This document shows, piece after piece, positions 19,480 through 27,928 of a stretch of DNA of 64,000 bases. This DNA comes from an uncultured Lentibacter sp. (lineage in GTDB: Bacteria > Pseudomonadota > Alphaproteobacteria > Rhodobacterales > Rhodobacteraceae). The stretch covers positions 48,496-112,495 of the forward strand of contig NZ_CAKZKL010000039.1 in assembly GCF_937123735.1 (NCBI RefSeq), in the 5' to 3' direction. Within the stretch, counting starts at the first letter, position 1. Each line of letters begins with the position of its first letter. A program made the position numbers and the translations under genes. The notes under the pieces are model-generated. The model was not told the DNA's origin and ran no database searches. It saw only the letters and a program-made list of their open reading frames with translations.

Positions 19480-20292
19480 TCAGGCCGCGCCTTCGCCTGC
19501 CCGGGCACAGGCCTCCGCTTCAAGCTGGCTGAGAAGGCCGGGCAAGTCTTGAATGGTGTCAATCACATGATCCGCCCCCGCCGCCTTGAGCAAGGCAGTG
19601 GCCCTGTGGCGATGTGCGGCGATCTCGCCCTGCTGTAACTGCGCCAGGGCCTCATGGGTCATGCCCACAGCATTGCCTGACAAGGCAAGCCCAACCGTCA
19701 CACAACCGGCCGCCACGCCTTCGGCAATCCCGGGGGCCGTATCGTCAATTTTCAAAATTTCAGAGGGCGGGTAAACCGCCATATCAATCATGCACTGATA
19801 GATCCCCAAAGGCCCCGGACGGGTTTCAGGCAAGTCATCCGAACAGACAAGGCAATCGGGCTCATACCCCTGCGCGGCGGCCACGGGCAGCACCTGTTGC
19901 ATGATCGCGCGGGTGTAACCGGTGGTTGAGCCGATCTTCATCCCACGCGCGCGCAGGCTGGCCATCGTCTCCAGCGTGCCGGGGATAAGCTCCGCATATT
20001 GCGCGGCGACCCTTTCATTCATCGGCACAAAAACCTGAAAGATACGATCCACATCCGCCTCCCCCGGTGCCGCGCCGTATATCTCTCGCCATTGCCGGGC
20101 GACTTCCGGCATGTGCAAGAGCGCTTGGATGTGGTCCCACTTGGCCGCCCCCATGGGCGCGCGCGCCTGCGTAACCGTCACCTTGATGCCAAATTGCGCC
20201 ATCGCCTCAACAAAGGCTCCCGTCGGGGCAAAAGAGCCAAAGTCAACCGTCGTTCCAGCCCAATCAAAAATGGCGGCTTTGAAATATGTCAT
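19480..20292 (-). CDS. phnX: Phosphonoacetaldehyde hydrolase (phosphonatase)
   Basis: PhnX is a HAD-superfamily enzyme that hydrolyses phosphonoacetaldehyde to acetaldehyde and phosphate through a Lys Schiff base. The 270-residue product shows the nucleophile motif IFDWAGTTVDFGSFAP, the Schiff-base Lys in MGAAKWDHIQALL, GSTTGYTR for motif II and KIDDTAPGIAEG for the acidic motif. I prefer the ATG at 20292 (GGAG 9 nt upstream) over a TTG at 20307. It lies 21 bases after phnM on the same strand, so it is the last gene of the C-P lyase operon. The aminotransferase PhnW that normally supplies its substrate is not in the window. Confidence 0.88.
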   Translation of the reverse strand: MTYFKAAIFDWAGTTVDFGSFAPTGAFVEAMAQFGIKVTVTQARAPMGAAKWDHIQALLHMPEVARQWREIYGAAPGEADVDRIFQVFVPMNERVAAQYAELIPGTLETMASLRARGMKIGSTTGYTRAIMQQVLPVAAAQGYEPDCLVCSDDLPETRPGPLGIYQCMIDMAVYPPSEILKIDDTAPGIAEGVAAGCVTVGLALSGNAVGMTHEALAQLQQGEIAAHRHRATALLKAAGADHVIDTIQDLPGLLSQLEAEACARAGEGAA

Positions 20293-20313
20293 GCGCGTCT
20301 GCTCCAAAGGGGG

Positions 20314-21459
20314 TCAGGAGGCCCGCCGCCCCTGGCTCCATGTTTCCTGCAAAACAGGTGTTTGATCTTGAAGGGTGAAGCGGATGAGATCGGCCCGCTG
20401 CCCCACGGCCAAGGCGCCGCGATCGTTCAGTCCAACCGCCCGAGCCGGTGTGTCAGTGACCGTGCGCATCCCGCGCGCCAAATCGCCCCACAGCGCGCCC
20501 AGTTGCACAGCCGCCATAAGCAAACCGGCCGGCACATAATCTGACGACAAAATATCCAATCGGTCAAGCTTGGCCAGCTCCTCTGCCGCAACATTCCCGG
20601 AATGAGACCCGCCCCGGATCAGGTTGGGCGCGCCCATGATGGTGGCAATGCCTTTGGCATGACAGGCATCGGCAGCCGCGACCGTCGTTGGGAACTCGGC
20701 CACGGTCACACCGTAAGAATGGCTGGCCGCCACCTGCGCTTCCGTGGTGTCGTCATGGCTGGCCAAAGTCGCGCCCAGCCGCGCCGCAGCGGCCACCGTC
20801 GCCGCCTCATGCTTGGCGCCATATTCGGCCTGAAGCCCATAAAGAAACGCGATATAGCGCTCCCATGCCTCATCCGAATAGCTGCGCTTGCCGCGCACAT
20901 AGGTCTCGAATTTGGAAATATCGCCAAACTGGCGCTGGCCCGGCGTGTGATCCATCATGGACACAATCCCGATCCGCTCCTCGGGCGAAAACTCATCCAG
21001 CTCCTCTATCAGGGTCTCTGAACAGACCTCCGCGCGCAGGTGAATATGATGGCTGATCCGAAACAGGCCCGCGGCCTGCACCGCAACAATCTCATCTGTC
21101 ATCTGGCGTGCATATTTGGGATAGCCCGCGCCGGTGTCAGACAAGATAGACCCGACCCGGATGGCATCAAACACCGTGGTAATCCCCGCCCCCGCCAATT
21201 CCCGATCATGGGCCAGAATGGCCGCCCGAAAAGGCCAGCTCACCTTGGGGCGGGGCTCTAGATGGCGCTCCACGTTGTCGGTGTGCAGCTCCACCAGCCC
21301 CGGTGCGAGATAAGAGCCCTCAAGATCAAGCGCCCCAGCCGGAACAGAGCCCCCTGACGCAATATCGGTGATCACACCGTCGCAGAATGTCAAAGACCCC
21401 AAGATCACCTCATCTTTTAGGATCAACCGGGCATTTGCAAAAATAGTCTTGTTTTTCAT
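20314..21459 (-). CDS. phnM: Alpha-D-ribose 1-methylphosphonate 5-triphosphate diphosphatase
   Basis: PhnM, an amidohydrolase-fold enzyme, removes pyrophosphate from the ribose-triphosphate phosphonate made by PhnGHIL. The 381-residue product has the family motif LVELHTDNVERHLEPRP (metal-binding His and Asp), ISHHIHLRAEV, LASHDDTTEAQV and MGAPNLIRGGSHSGN. I start it at the ATG at 21459 (MKNKTIFANARLIL); the frame upstream overlaps phnN and is not PhnM-like. A 79-base spacer separates it from phnN, the only sizeable gap inside this operon. Confidence 0.95.
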   Translation of the reverse strand: MKNKTIFANARLILKDEVILGSLTFCDGVITDIASGGSVPAGALDLEGSYLAPGLVELHTDNVERHLEPRPKVSWPFRAAILAHDRELAGAGITTVFDAIRVGSILSDTGAGYPKYARQMTDEIVAVQAAGLFRISHHIHLRAEVCSETLIEELDEFSPEERIGIVSMMDHTPGQRQFGDISKFETYVRGKRSYSDEAWERYIAFLYGLQAEYGAKHEAATVAAAARLGATLASHDDTTEAQVAASHSYGVTVAEFPTTVAAADACHAKGIATIMGAPNLIRGGSHSGNVAAEELAKLDRLDILSSDYVPAGLLMAAVQLGALWGDLARGMRTVTDTPARAVGLNDRGALAVGQRADLIRFTLQDQTPVLQETWSQGRRAS

Positions 21460-21538
21460 TTGTTTGGCACACTGGTTGGGCACAGCAAACGGCTCTGCGG
21501 TGACATTGGAAGGCGCGCGCAACAGCGGGTCACAACGC

Positions 21539-22087
21539 TCATGGGGCTGGCCTGCCAGCAGAAAGATGCGCAAGCACCGCTTGAACGGTCTGCTCAAGCG
21601 GGCCGCTGTTGTCAAAATCTCGGGCCAGAAGGCCCTTGGGCAAGCCCGTGGCTGCGCGATCCAGCCGCGCCGCAATCTGCGCATCTGTTTCGCGGCCCCG
21701 TGCCTTGAGCCGCGCCGCAAGCACGCTGCGCTCTGCACTCAGGGTGATCACCTCAAAATTTGCAAACCGGGCCTGTGCCGCCAAAAGCGCGCTGCGCGAC
21801 AGGTTTGCCAAGACATCAAAGCCCGCAGCAAGCGCGGTGTCTACCGTCACTGGGATCGCATAGTGCAACCCATGTGCCTGCCAGCTGAGCGCAAAGGCCC
21901 CGGCGCTTTTGCGCGCAGCAAACTCTGCCAGGCTCACCGCATCAAAGGCCTCGCCGCCTGCGTCGCTGGCGCGGGTGATCACACGCCGCGCCAGGCTCAG
22001 CTGCGGCGCGCGCGCCGCCACCGCTAGCATCACGCTGTCTTTGCCAACCCCCGACGGCCCGACCACAGCGATAAAGCGCCCGCTCAT
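21539..22087 (-). CDS. phnN: Ribose 1,5-bisphosphate phosphokinase
   Basis: PhnN phosphorylates ribose 1,5-bisphosphate to PRPP, the exit step of the C-P lyase pathway into nucleotide metabolism. The 182-residue product has the guanylate-kinase-like P-loop [13 protein letters not shown] at residues 8-20 and RRVITR at about 34. Its ATG overlaps the phnL stop (ATGA). Confidence 0.93.
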   Translation of the reverse strand: MSGRFIAVVGPSGVGKDSVMLAVAARAPQLSLARRVITRASDAGGEAFDAVSLAEFAARKSAGAFALSWQAHGLHYAIPVTVDTALAAGFDVLANLSRSALLAAQARFANFEVITLSAERSVLAARLKARGRETDAQIAARLDRAATGLPKGLLARDFDNSGPLEQTVQAVLAHLSAGRPAP

Positions 22088-22767
22088 GCCGCAAGCCCCG
22101 GTGTGAACTGGGTGACATCAAGCTGACGGTCGCAAACCGCGTCGCGCGCCGCATGATCGTGGAAAATCCCGATGAGTGCCGCGCCGCGCGCTTTCGCCTC
22201 TTCAATCATCGCCAGAACCGTTGCGCGGTTTGTCGGATCAAGGCTCGCGGTCGGCTCATCCAACAGTAGCGCCGGATAGGGAAAGGCAAAGCCGCGCGCA
22301 ATGTTGACGCGCTGTTGCTCGCCGCCTGAAAAGGTGGTCGGGCTGAGCGCCCAAAGCCGCTTCGGGATATTGAGCCGCCTTAACAGGGCTTCGGCCTGTG
22401 CCATGGCGTCATCGCGGGCTGTGCCCGTTGACAAGAGCGGCTCCGCCACAACGTCCAATGTCGACACGCGCGGCACAACCCGTAAAAACTGGCTGACATA
22501 GCCCAAAGTCTCGCGGCGCAGCCGGATGATCTCGCGCGGTGGCGCACTCGCCACGTCCAGATCACCCACCATGATCCGGCCCGAGGCCGTCAGGTAGTTG
22601 CCATAAATCATGCGCATCAGCGTTGATTTTCCGGCCCCGGACGCCCCCACCAGCGACACGCATTCGCCTGCGGCCACCCTCAGGCTTGCGCCCTGCATTA
22701 CAGGAATTTCCGCAGCACCCTGGTTGTGCAGCACGAAAGATTTTGAGACGTTTTCAACAAAGATCAT
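22084..22767 (-). CDS. phnL: C-P lyase ABC-type ATPase subunit PhnL
   Basis: PhnL is an ABC-family ATPase needed with PhnG, PhnH and PhnI to couple ATP and phosphonate. The 227-residue product has Walker [13 protein letters not shown], signature [16 protein letters not shown] and Walker [13 protein letters not shown]. The His switch is in FHDHAARD. The ATG at 22767 has AGGTG 8 nt upstream and lies 4 nt after the phnK stop. Confidence 0.94.
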   Translation of the reverse strand: MIFVENVSKSFVLHNQGAAEIPVMQGASLRVAAGECVSLVGASGAGKSTLMRMIYGNYLTASGRIMVGDLDVASAPPREIIRLRRETLGYVSQFLRVVPRVSTLDVVAEPLLSTGTARDDAMAQAEALLRRLNIPKRLWALSPTTFSGGEQQRVNIARGFAFPYPALLLDEPTASLDPTNRATVLAMIEEAKARGAALIGIFHDHAARDAVCDRQLDVTQFTPGLAA

Positions 22768-22771
22768 CGCG

Positions 22772-23542
22772 TCACACCTGCAAGACTGAAGAAACAAGAA
22801 GTTGTGTATAGGCCTGTTGCGGGTCGTCCAAAACCTGATCGGTCAACCCGGTTTCGATGACATGCCCATCTTTCATCACCATCAGCCGGTCCGCCAGAAG
22901 GCGCACAACAGCCAGATCGTGGGTGACGATGATCGCGCTCAGGTTCATCTCGCGCACAAGGCTGCGCAGCAAATCCAGCAAGCGCGCCTGCACCGAAACA
23001 TCAAGCCCGCCTGTTGGCTCGTCCATAAAGACAAGCCGTGGCCCCGTCACCAGATTGCGGGCAATCTGCAACCTTTGCTGCATCCCGCCTGAAAAAGCCG
23101 TGGGGCGCTCGTCGATGCGATCTTGCGTTATTTCGACGCGCCCGAGCCAATCAATCGCCTCGGCGCGGATATTGCCATAGTGGCGCGCATTCACCGCCAT
23201 CAACCGCTCACCCACATTGCCCCCCGCACTCACATTCATGCGCAGCCCGTCGCGCGCATGTTGATGCACAAAGGCCCAATCGGTGCGCCCCAGCATACGC
23301 CGCTCCGGCTCTGACATTGTAATTGTGTCTTTCAGGCCTTCGGCACGGGTATCAAAGCGCACAGCGCCGCGATCTGGCGTCAAATGACCCGCGAGGCAGT
23401 TGAGCAAGGTTGACTTGCCCGACCCGCTTTCGCCCACAATGCCCATGACTTCTCCGGGAAAGAGATCAAAAGAAACATCCGTGCAGCCGATCCGGTGGCC
23501 ATAGAATTTGGCAAGGTTTTCAACCTGCAACAAAGGTGTCAT
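22772..23542 (-). CDS. phnK: C-P lyase ABC-type ATPase subunit PhnK
   Basis: PhnK binds the PhnGHIJ core complex and hydrolyses ATP. The 256-residue product has Walker [19 protein letters not shown], signature [16 protein letters not shown], Walker [14 protein letters not shown] and the His switch [13 protein letters not shown]. The PhnK-type [20 protein letters not shown] segment is present. I start it at ATG 23542, which overlaps the phnJ stop by 4 nt; a longer frame upstream would lie inside phnJ. Confidence 0.95.
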   Translation of the reverse strand: MTPLLQVENLAKFYGHRIGCTDVSFDLFPGEVMGIVGESGSGKSTLLNCLAGHLTPDRGAVRFDTRAEGLKDTITMSEPERRMLGRTDWAFVHQHARDGLRMNVSAGGNVGERLMAVNARHYGNIRAEAIDWLGRVEITQDRIDERPTAFSGGMQQRLQIARNLVTGPRLVFMDEPTGGLDVSVQARLLDLLRSLVREMNLSAIIVTHDLAVVRLLADRLMVMKDGHVIETGLTDQVLDDPQQAYTQLLVSSVLQV

Positions 23543-24408
23543 GCCGCATCCTCCCTGTGAGGCGCGCCTTGAGCGCCAATATGCCCGCCCTTGCGCCGGG
23601 TTGCGCAATAATCCGTGTCCGAGCACATGAACATCCGCTTGCCCGCGTCATCCATGATCAACTCGTCGAGGTAACTGTCCTCGGCCCCACAAAGGTCACA
23701 GGCATGATCTGCTTTGGTGGGCTGAAAGGGATAATCCTCAAAATCAAGGCTCACAACATCGGTGTAAGGCGGAATGGCATAGATACGCTGCTCCCGCCCT
23801 GCTCCAAAGAGCTGGATGCCGGCCATTTTCAGCTTCGGATTGTCAAACTTGGGGATCGGGGAAGGGTCCATCACATAGCGCCCCTCAACTTTGACGGGGT
23901 AAGCGTAAGCTGTTGCAATATCCCCGTGCTGGCTGATGTCCTCATAGAGCTTGACATGCATCAGCCCGTATTCCTCCAAAGCATGCATCTTTCGGGTTTC
24001 AACTTCAGACGGCTCCAGAAAGCGCAGGGGTTCGGGAATGGGCACTTGATACACAAGGATCTGATCCGCGCGCAGCTCTGCCTCGGGGATCCGGTGACGG
24101 GTCTGGATCACGCTCGCCTCTTCCGTCGCTTCGGTTACGGCAACACCCGCTGTCTTTTGAAAGAACCGTCGGATCGACACTGCGTTGGTCGTATCATCTG
24201 CCCCCTGATCAATCACCTTGAACGTATCATCCGGCTTCAAAACAGCGGCAGACACCTGCACACCACCTGTGCCCCAGCCATAGGGCATGGGCATCTCACG
24301 GCTCGCAAAAGGCACCTGGTATCCCGGGATCGCCAAACCTTTCAGGATCGCCCGGCGGATCATGCGCTTGGTTTGCTCGTCCAAATAGGCAAAGTTGTAA
24401 TCGCTCAT
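23539..24408 (-). CDS. phnJ: Alpha-D-ribose 1-methylphosphonate 5-phosphate C-P lyase
   Basis: PhnJ is the radical-SAM-type enzyme that breaks the carbon-phosphorus bond, giving a ribose cyclic phosphate and the alkane. The 289-residue product has the C-terminal Cys cluster CDLCGAEDSYLDEL...MFMCSDTDYC: three cluster Cys in a CxxC...C pattern, plus a fourth Cys six residues on at the position of the proposed thiyl radical. GWGTGGVQVS is the conserved Gly-rich loop. It overlaps phnI and phnK by 4 nt each. Confidence 0.97.
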   Translation of the reverse strand: MSDYNFAYLDEQTKRMIRRAILKGLAIPGYQVPFASREMPMPYGWGTGGVQVSAAVLKPDDTFKVIDQGADDTTNAVSIRRFFQKTAGVAVTEATEEASVIQTRHRIPEAELRADQILVYQVPIPEPLRFLEPSEVETRKMHALEEYGLMHVKLYEDISQHGDIATAYAYPVKVEGRYVMDPSPIPKFDNPKLKMAGIQLFGAGREQRIYAIPPYTDVVSLDFEDYPFQPTKADHACDLCGAEDSYLDELIMDDAGKRMFMCSDTDYCATRRKGGHIGAQGAPHREDAA

Positions 24409-25493
24409 TGCGCCGCCTCCTGGCTCATGTTGCCCTGCGCCTCACGGCGCAGCTTGCGGATCAATTCCAGCTCAGATTGAAAATCAACATAATGCGGCAG
24501 CTTGATATGCTCCAAAAAGCCGGTCGCCTGAATGTTGTCGCAATGATAGAGCACAAATTCCTCGTCTTGCGCCGGGGCGCCAAGGTTGTCTTCGCCCAGC
24601 TCTTTCCAGCGCAAGGCCCGGTCAACCAAAGCCATCGAAATGGCCTTGCGCTCGGTCATTCCAAACACCAGCCCATAGCCGCGCGTAAACTGCGGCGGTT
24701 CGGTCTTGGAGCCTTGAAACTGATTGACAGTCTCACATTCCGTCACTGTGATCTCGCCAATCTCGATCGCAAAGCCAAGCTCCGCAATCTCCATCTCCAC
24801 CGCCACAACGCCGATCCGAAGCTCGGCCACAAAAGCGTGGTTGCGCGCATATCCGCGCTGGGTGGAATAGGCCATTCCCAACACAAAGCCCTCATCGCCG
24901 CGCGTCAAGGATTGCAAACGCAAAGCCCGGCTCGCAGGCAGCTCCAGCGGCGTGCGTGTCAAATCGTCTGGCACGTCCGGGCCCGGCGGCTCTGGCTGAA
25001 TCAAACCCTCTTTGTCCAGAAAAGACATGATATGCGGCGTATGCCCCTCATGTGTGGGCGCAACCGGCGCTGCCGCCACCGCGCCCTCGGCGGCCAGTTT
25101 GAAATCCAACAACCGGTGGGTATAGTCAAAAGTCGGCCCCAGAACCTGACCGCCAGGCGCATCTTTGAAGGTTGCAGACACGCGCCGGTCACAGGCCATG
25201 TCTTCCGTGGCAATCGGCTCTGAGCCGCCAAGGCGCGGCAGCGTGGTGCGGTAGGCGCGGATCAAAAAGATCGCCTCGATCAGATCCCCGCGCGCCTGCT
25301 TGATCGCCAAAGCCGCGAGATCCGGGTCATAGAGCGAGCCCTCCGCCATCACGCGGTTCACCGCCAGCGCCATCTGCTCTTTGATCTGCGCAAGGCTCAG
25401 TTCGGGGACAGAGCTGTCGCCGCGCCGCTCCTCGGCCAGCCACGCATGGGCATTGTCAATCGCGCGCTCACCGCCTTTTACCGCCACATACAT
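24405..25493 (-). CDS. phnI: C-P lyase core subunit PhnI
   Basis: PhnI is the nucleosidase-like subunit that, with PhnG, PhnH and PhnL, swaps adenine of ATP for phosphonate. The 362-residue product starts MYVAVKGGERAIDNAHAWLAE, the family hallmark, and has YTHRLLDFKLAAEG and YCDN-like LYHCDNIQATGFLEHIKLPHYVDFQSEL near the end. Its ATG shares one base with the phnH stop (TGATG). Length is normal. Confidence 0.96.
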   Translation of the reverse strand: MYVAVKGGERAIDNAHAWLAEERRGDSSVPELSLAQIKEQMALAVNRVMAEGSLYDPDLAALAIKQARGDLIEAIFLIRAYRTTLPRLGGSEPIATEDMACDRRVSATFKDAPGGQVLGPTFDYTHRLLDFKLAAEGAVAAAPVAPTHEGHTPHIMSFLDKEGLIQPEPPGPDVPDDLTRTPLELPASRALRLQSLTRGDEGFVLGMAYSTQRGYARNHAFVAELRIGVVAVEMEIAELGFAIEIGEITVTECETVNQFQGSKTEPPQFTRGYGLVFGMTERKAISMALVDRALRWKELGEDNLGAPAQDEEFVLYHCDNIQATGFLEHIKLPHYVDFQSELELIRKLRREAQGNMSQEAAQ

Positions 25494-26050
25494 CAGCTTA
25501 CCCTCGTTGTGCGCGGCAAGGCCGCAAGGCGCGTGTCGCAGGTGAACAGAAAGTCCAGACCCAACGGAAACAGCGCCGCATTCTGTTGAAAGGCCCGCGT
25601 TTCAGGCAGCGAAAGCCGGGCCGTGCCGTCTATCCCCGGCCCGCGCAAAACAGCCCCCTCATTGGCCAGATGCGCAGAGTCCACGATCAAGGTTGCAGAG
25701 CGGTCTGGATACTCAGCACGCCCAATCGAAAAGGCCCCGAGGGGCAAATCATCCCATACCCCAAGCGCAAACACCGCGTCATGTGCCGCCACACAGGGCG
25801 CGCCCGTATGAAAGCTGATCCAGGCGCGAACTTGCTCTGTGTCATGGCTGCCCGCCAGATAAATCGGGGTCTCAGGGTCACAAAGGGTCAGCACAACCGC
25901 CCCCGCCGCAACACTCATGGGCGCAGGCGGCTGCGCGCCGCAGACCTGCACAATGTCACCCGGGCGCGCCATCGCCGTCATCACAGCGCGAAAGGCCTGT
26001 GCGGCCTGCACCGGAACGTCGTTAAAACCGCCCTCCAAAACTTCGTGCAT
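25493..26050 (-). CDS. phnH: C-P lyase core subunit PhnH
   Basis: PhnH is a PLP-transferase-fold protein without PLP that forms part of the PhnGHIJ core. The 185-residue product contains the family stretches QAFRAVMTAMARPGDI and YLAGSHDTEQVRAWISFHTGAPC. Both its start and its stop overlap the neighbours by one base (TGATG at each junction), so translation is tightly coupled. Confidence 0.94.
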   Translation of the reverse strand: MHEVLEGGFNDVPVQAAQAFRAVMTAMARPGDIVQVCGAQPPAPMSVAAGAVVLTLCDPETPIYLAGSHDTEQVRAWISFHTGAPCVAAHDAVFALGVWDDLPLGAFSIGRAEYPDRSATLIVDSAHLANEGAVLRGPGIDGTARLSLPETRAFQQNAALFPLGLDFLFTCDTRLAALPRTTRVS

Positions 26051-26505
26051 CAGTCTTCCCCTCTCACCATTGTGAAAAAATCAACCTTGGTGGCCGCAGC
26101 CTTGGCGGCCCGCTGGCTCTGGCGCGCGCGCATGGCCTCGCGCAACGGCGCCAAAAGACCCGCCTCAACCGCAGCAGAGGCATCGGTCTGCATCAAGGCA
26201 TCCACCAAAGCCGATTGAAGCGCGTGCGCCTTGCTGCGCCCTTGCACATAGCCGTGCCCGATGGTCCCGTCTGACAACTTCACCGAGGCGCGAGTCACCG
26301 TCATCTCCCCCAGATTGAACGCAGCACCCACCGCGCCCGCGCGCCCGCGCACCATGACCCCGCCCACCTCGGGGCTGCGCAATACATGATGCTCCACCAC
26401 TAGGCCCAAAGCGGCCCAATGATGCGCCACATCCGCTGCCGGCGACTTTGCCAAAAGGCTCAGCCAGGCCTTGCGCGCCATGTTTTGATCGCTCGTCACC
26501 GTCAT
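26050..26505 (-). CDS. phnG: C-P lyase core subunit PhnG
   Basis: PhnG is the small subunit of the core complex. The 151-residue product matches the family (ARKAWLSLLAKSPAADV at the start; VRGRAGAVGAAFNLGEMTVTRASVKL; GHGYVQGRSKAHALQSALVDALMQ). It is the first gene of the leftward phnGHIJKLNM-phnX operon; the promoter must lie in the 93 bases shared with divergent phnF. Confidence 0.94.
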   Translation of the reverse strand: MTVTSDQNMARKAWLSLLAKSPAADVAHHWAALGLVVEHHVLRSPEVGGVMVRGRAGAVGAAFNLGEMTVTRASVKLSDGTIGHGYVQGRSKAHALQSALVDALMQTDASAAVEAGLLAPLREAMRARQSQRAAKAAATKVDFFTMVRGED

Positions 26506-26525
26506 CTGGACATCTTTCGCAATTT

Positions 26526-26541
26526 ACTATACAACTATACA
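26526..26541. promoter_or_regulatory. Candidate PhnF operator: tandem ACTATACA octamers
   Basis: Two perfect head-to-tail copies of ACTATACA (26526-26533, 26534-26541) lie 21 bases before the phnG start, in the phnG/phnF divergent interval. GntR/HutC regulators often bind TATA-containing repeats next to their own genes. Assignment to PhnF is by position. Confidence 0.6.
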
Positions 26542-26598
26542 AATACTACAGAGCCGCCGCGCCTCTGCCAATCCCCCAAACTGTGAAGATTTCGTGAC

Positions 26599-27348
26599 AT
26601 GCCCCGCAAAACCCCTCTCTGGAAAGCCATTGCCGCCTCCCTGCGCAGCGAGATTGGCGCAAGCCTCACCCAGGGCGACAAACTGCCCACAGAGGCGTCC
26701 CTGGCCGCGCGCTTTGGGGTGAACCGGCATACTGTGCGCCAGGCTCTGGCCGCGCTGGCTGCGGAGGGGCTTGTCCATGCGCGGCGCGGCGCGGGCGTCT
26801 TTGTGACGATGACTCCCACAGATTACCCGATCAGCCGTCGCGTGCGGTTTCACCAGAATCTGATCGCCGCAGGGCGCACCCCGGCAAAGAAAGTCCTGCT
26901 GTTGCAAACGCGCGCGGCGCGCGCCCATGAGGCCGAGGCTCTGCAAATTGACCCCGGCGCGCCGGTGCATGTCTACGAAGGCCTGTCTTTGGTGGATCGC
27001 ACGCCAATCGCCCTTTTTCGCAGTGTCTTTCCCGCCGAACGCTTGCCGGACATGCTGACTTTCCTGCAAGCAGACCCCTCGGTCACGGCCGCCTTGGCAA
27101 GATCCGGTGTGCGCGATTACACCCGCGCCTCCACACGCATCAACGCCAAGCTGGCCACGGCAACACAAGCGCTTCACCTGCGCATCGCCGAACACGCTCC
27201 CCTGCTGCGCAGCATCAGCGTGAACCTTGGCCCTGATACACGCCCCGTCGAACTCGGACGGACATGGTTTGCCGCAGACAAAGTCACTCTGACCCTTTCA
27301 GATCCTGAGCACCCGGCTCATAACGCTCCAGAAACGCCTTGGCGCTGA
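26599..27348 (+). CDS. phnF: GntR-family (HutC type) phosphonate operon regulator
   Basis: The 249-residue product has an N-terminal winged helix (KLPTEASLAARFGVNRHTVRQALAALAAEGLVHARRGAGVFV, residues about 28-70) and a C-terminal UTRA-type ligand domain. It is divergent from phnG and named by analogy with PhnF regulators of C-P lyase operons, probably a repressor. Its last 65 bases overlap the 3' end of the acetyltransferase gene on the other strand. Confidence 0.88.
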   Translation: MPRKTPLWKAIAASLRSEIGASLTQGDKLPTEASLAARFGVNRHTVRQALAALAAEGLVHARRGAGVFVTMTPTDYPISRRVRFHQNLIAAGRTPAKKVLLLQTRAARAHEAEALQIDPGAPVHVYEGLSLVDRTPIALFRSVFPAERLPDMLTFLQADPSVTAALARSGVRDYTRASTRINAKLATATQALHLRIAEHAPLLRSISVNLGPDTRPVELGRTWFAADKVTLTLSDPEHPAHNAPETPWR

Positions 27349-27928
27349 GGTTGCGAAAATCGTCCAGCGCAGAGCGCAACTGCGCATGGGGCCAGTCCCA
27401 CCAGGCCAGCGCCATCATCCGCGCGGCAATCTCTGGCGTGTAGCGCGCCCGCAGCGGCACAGCCGGTATGCCCGCCACGATCATGTAGGGCGGCACATCT
27501 TTGGTCACAATCGCCCCCCCGGCAATCACGGCGCCATGGCCGATGCTCACGTCAGGGCGGATTTGCGCCCCATGCCCGATCCAGACATCATGGCCAATCA
27601 CCGTGCGGCGCGTGCGGCGGTGGGCAAACCACGCCTCGTCTCGCGCGGCGTCATCAAAGTAATCATCCGAGCGGTAGTGAAAATGGTGCAAACTGGCTTT
27701 TTCCATGGGGTGGTCTGTGGCCCCGATGCGCACGAAAGCCGCAATATTGGCAAACTTGCCCACCGTTGTGTTGGCTATGTCTGCATAGCGGTCGCAATAG
27801 GAATAATCGCCCCAGTCACAATGCGCCAAACGGCTTCCCCGCCCGATCTCGACATAGCGGCCAAATGTGGCATCTGTGATCTCACACTCAGGGTGCAGAA
27901 AGGGAGCTTCCTCTTTCAAACGCGCCAT
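27284..27928 (-). CDS. Phosphonate-cluster hexapeptide-repeat acetyltransferase
   Basis: The 214-residue product is a left-handed beta-helix protein with hexapeptide repeats (IGHDVWIGHGAQIRPDVSIGHGAVIAGGAIV) and the xenobiotic acetyltransferase-like end VPPYMIVAGIPAVPLRARYT. A His in IGATDHPMEKASLHHFHYR fits the active-site His of the CatB/VatD family. Such genes recur inside phn clusters, where acetylation of aminoalkylphosphonates is a reasonable but unproven role. Its ATG shares one base with the phnE2 stop. Confidence 0.85.
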   Translation of the reverse strand: MARLKEEAPFLHPECEITDATFGRYVEIGRGSRLAHCDWGDYSYCDRYADIANTTVGKFANIAAFVRIGATDHPMEKASLHHFHYRSDDYFDDAARDEAWFAHRRTRRTVIGHDVWIGHGAQIRPDVSIGHGAVIAGGAIVTKDVPPYMIVAGIPAVPLRARYTPEIAARMMALAWWDWPHAQLRSALDDFRNLSAKAFLERYEPGAQDLKGSE

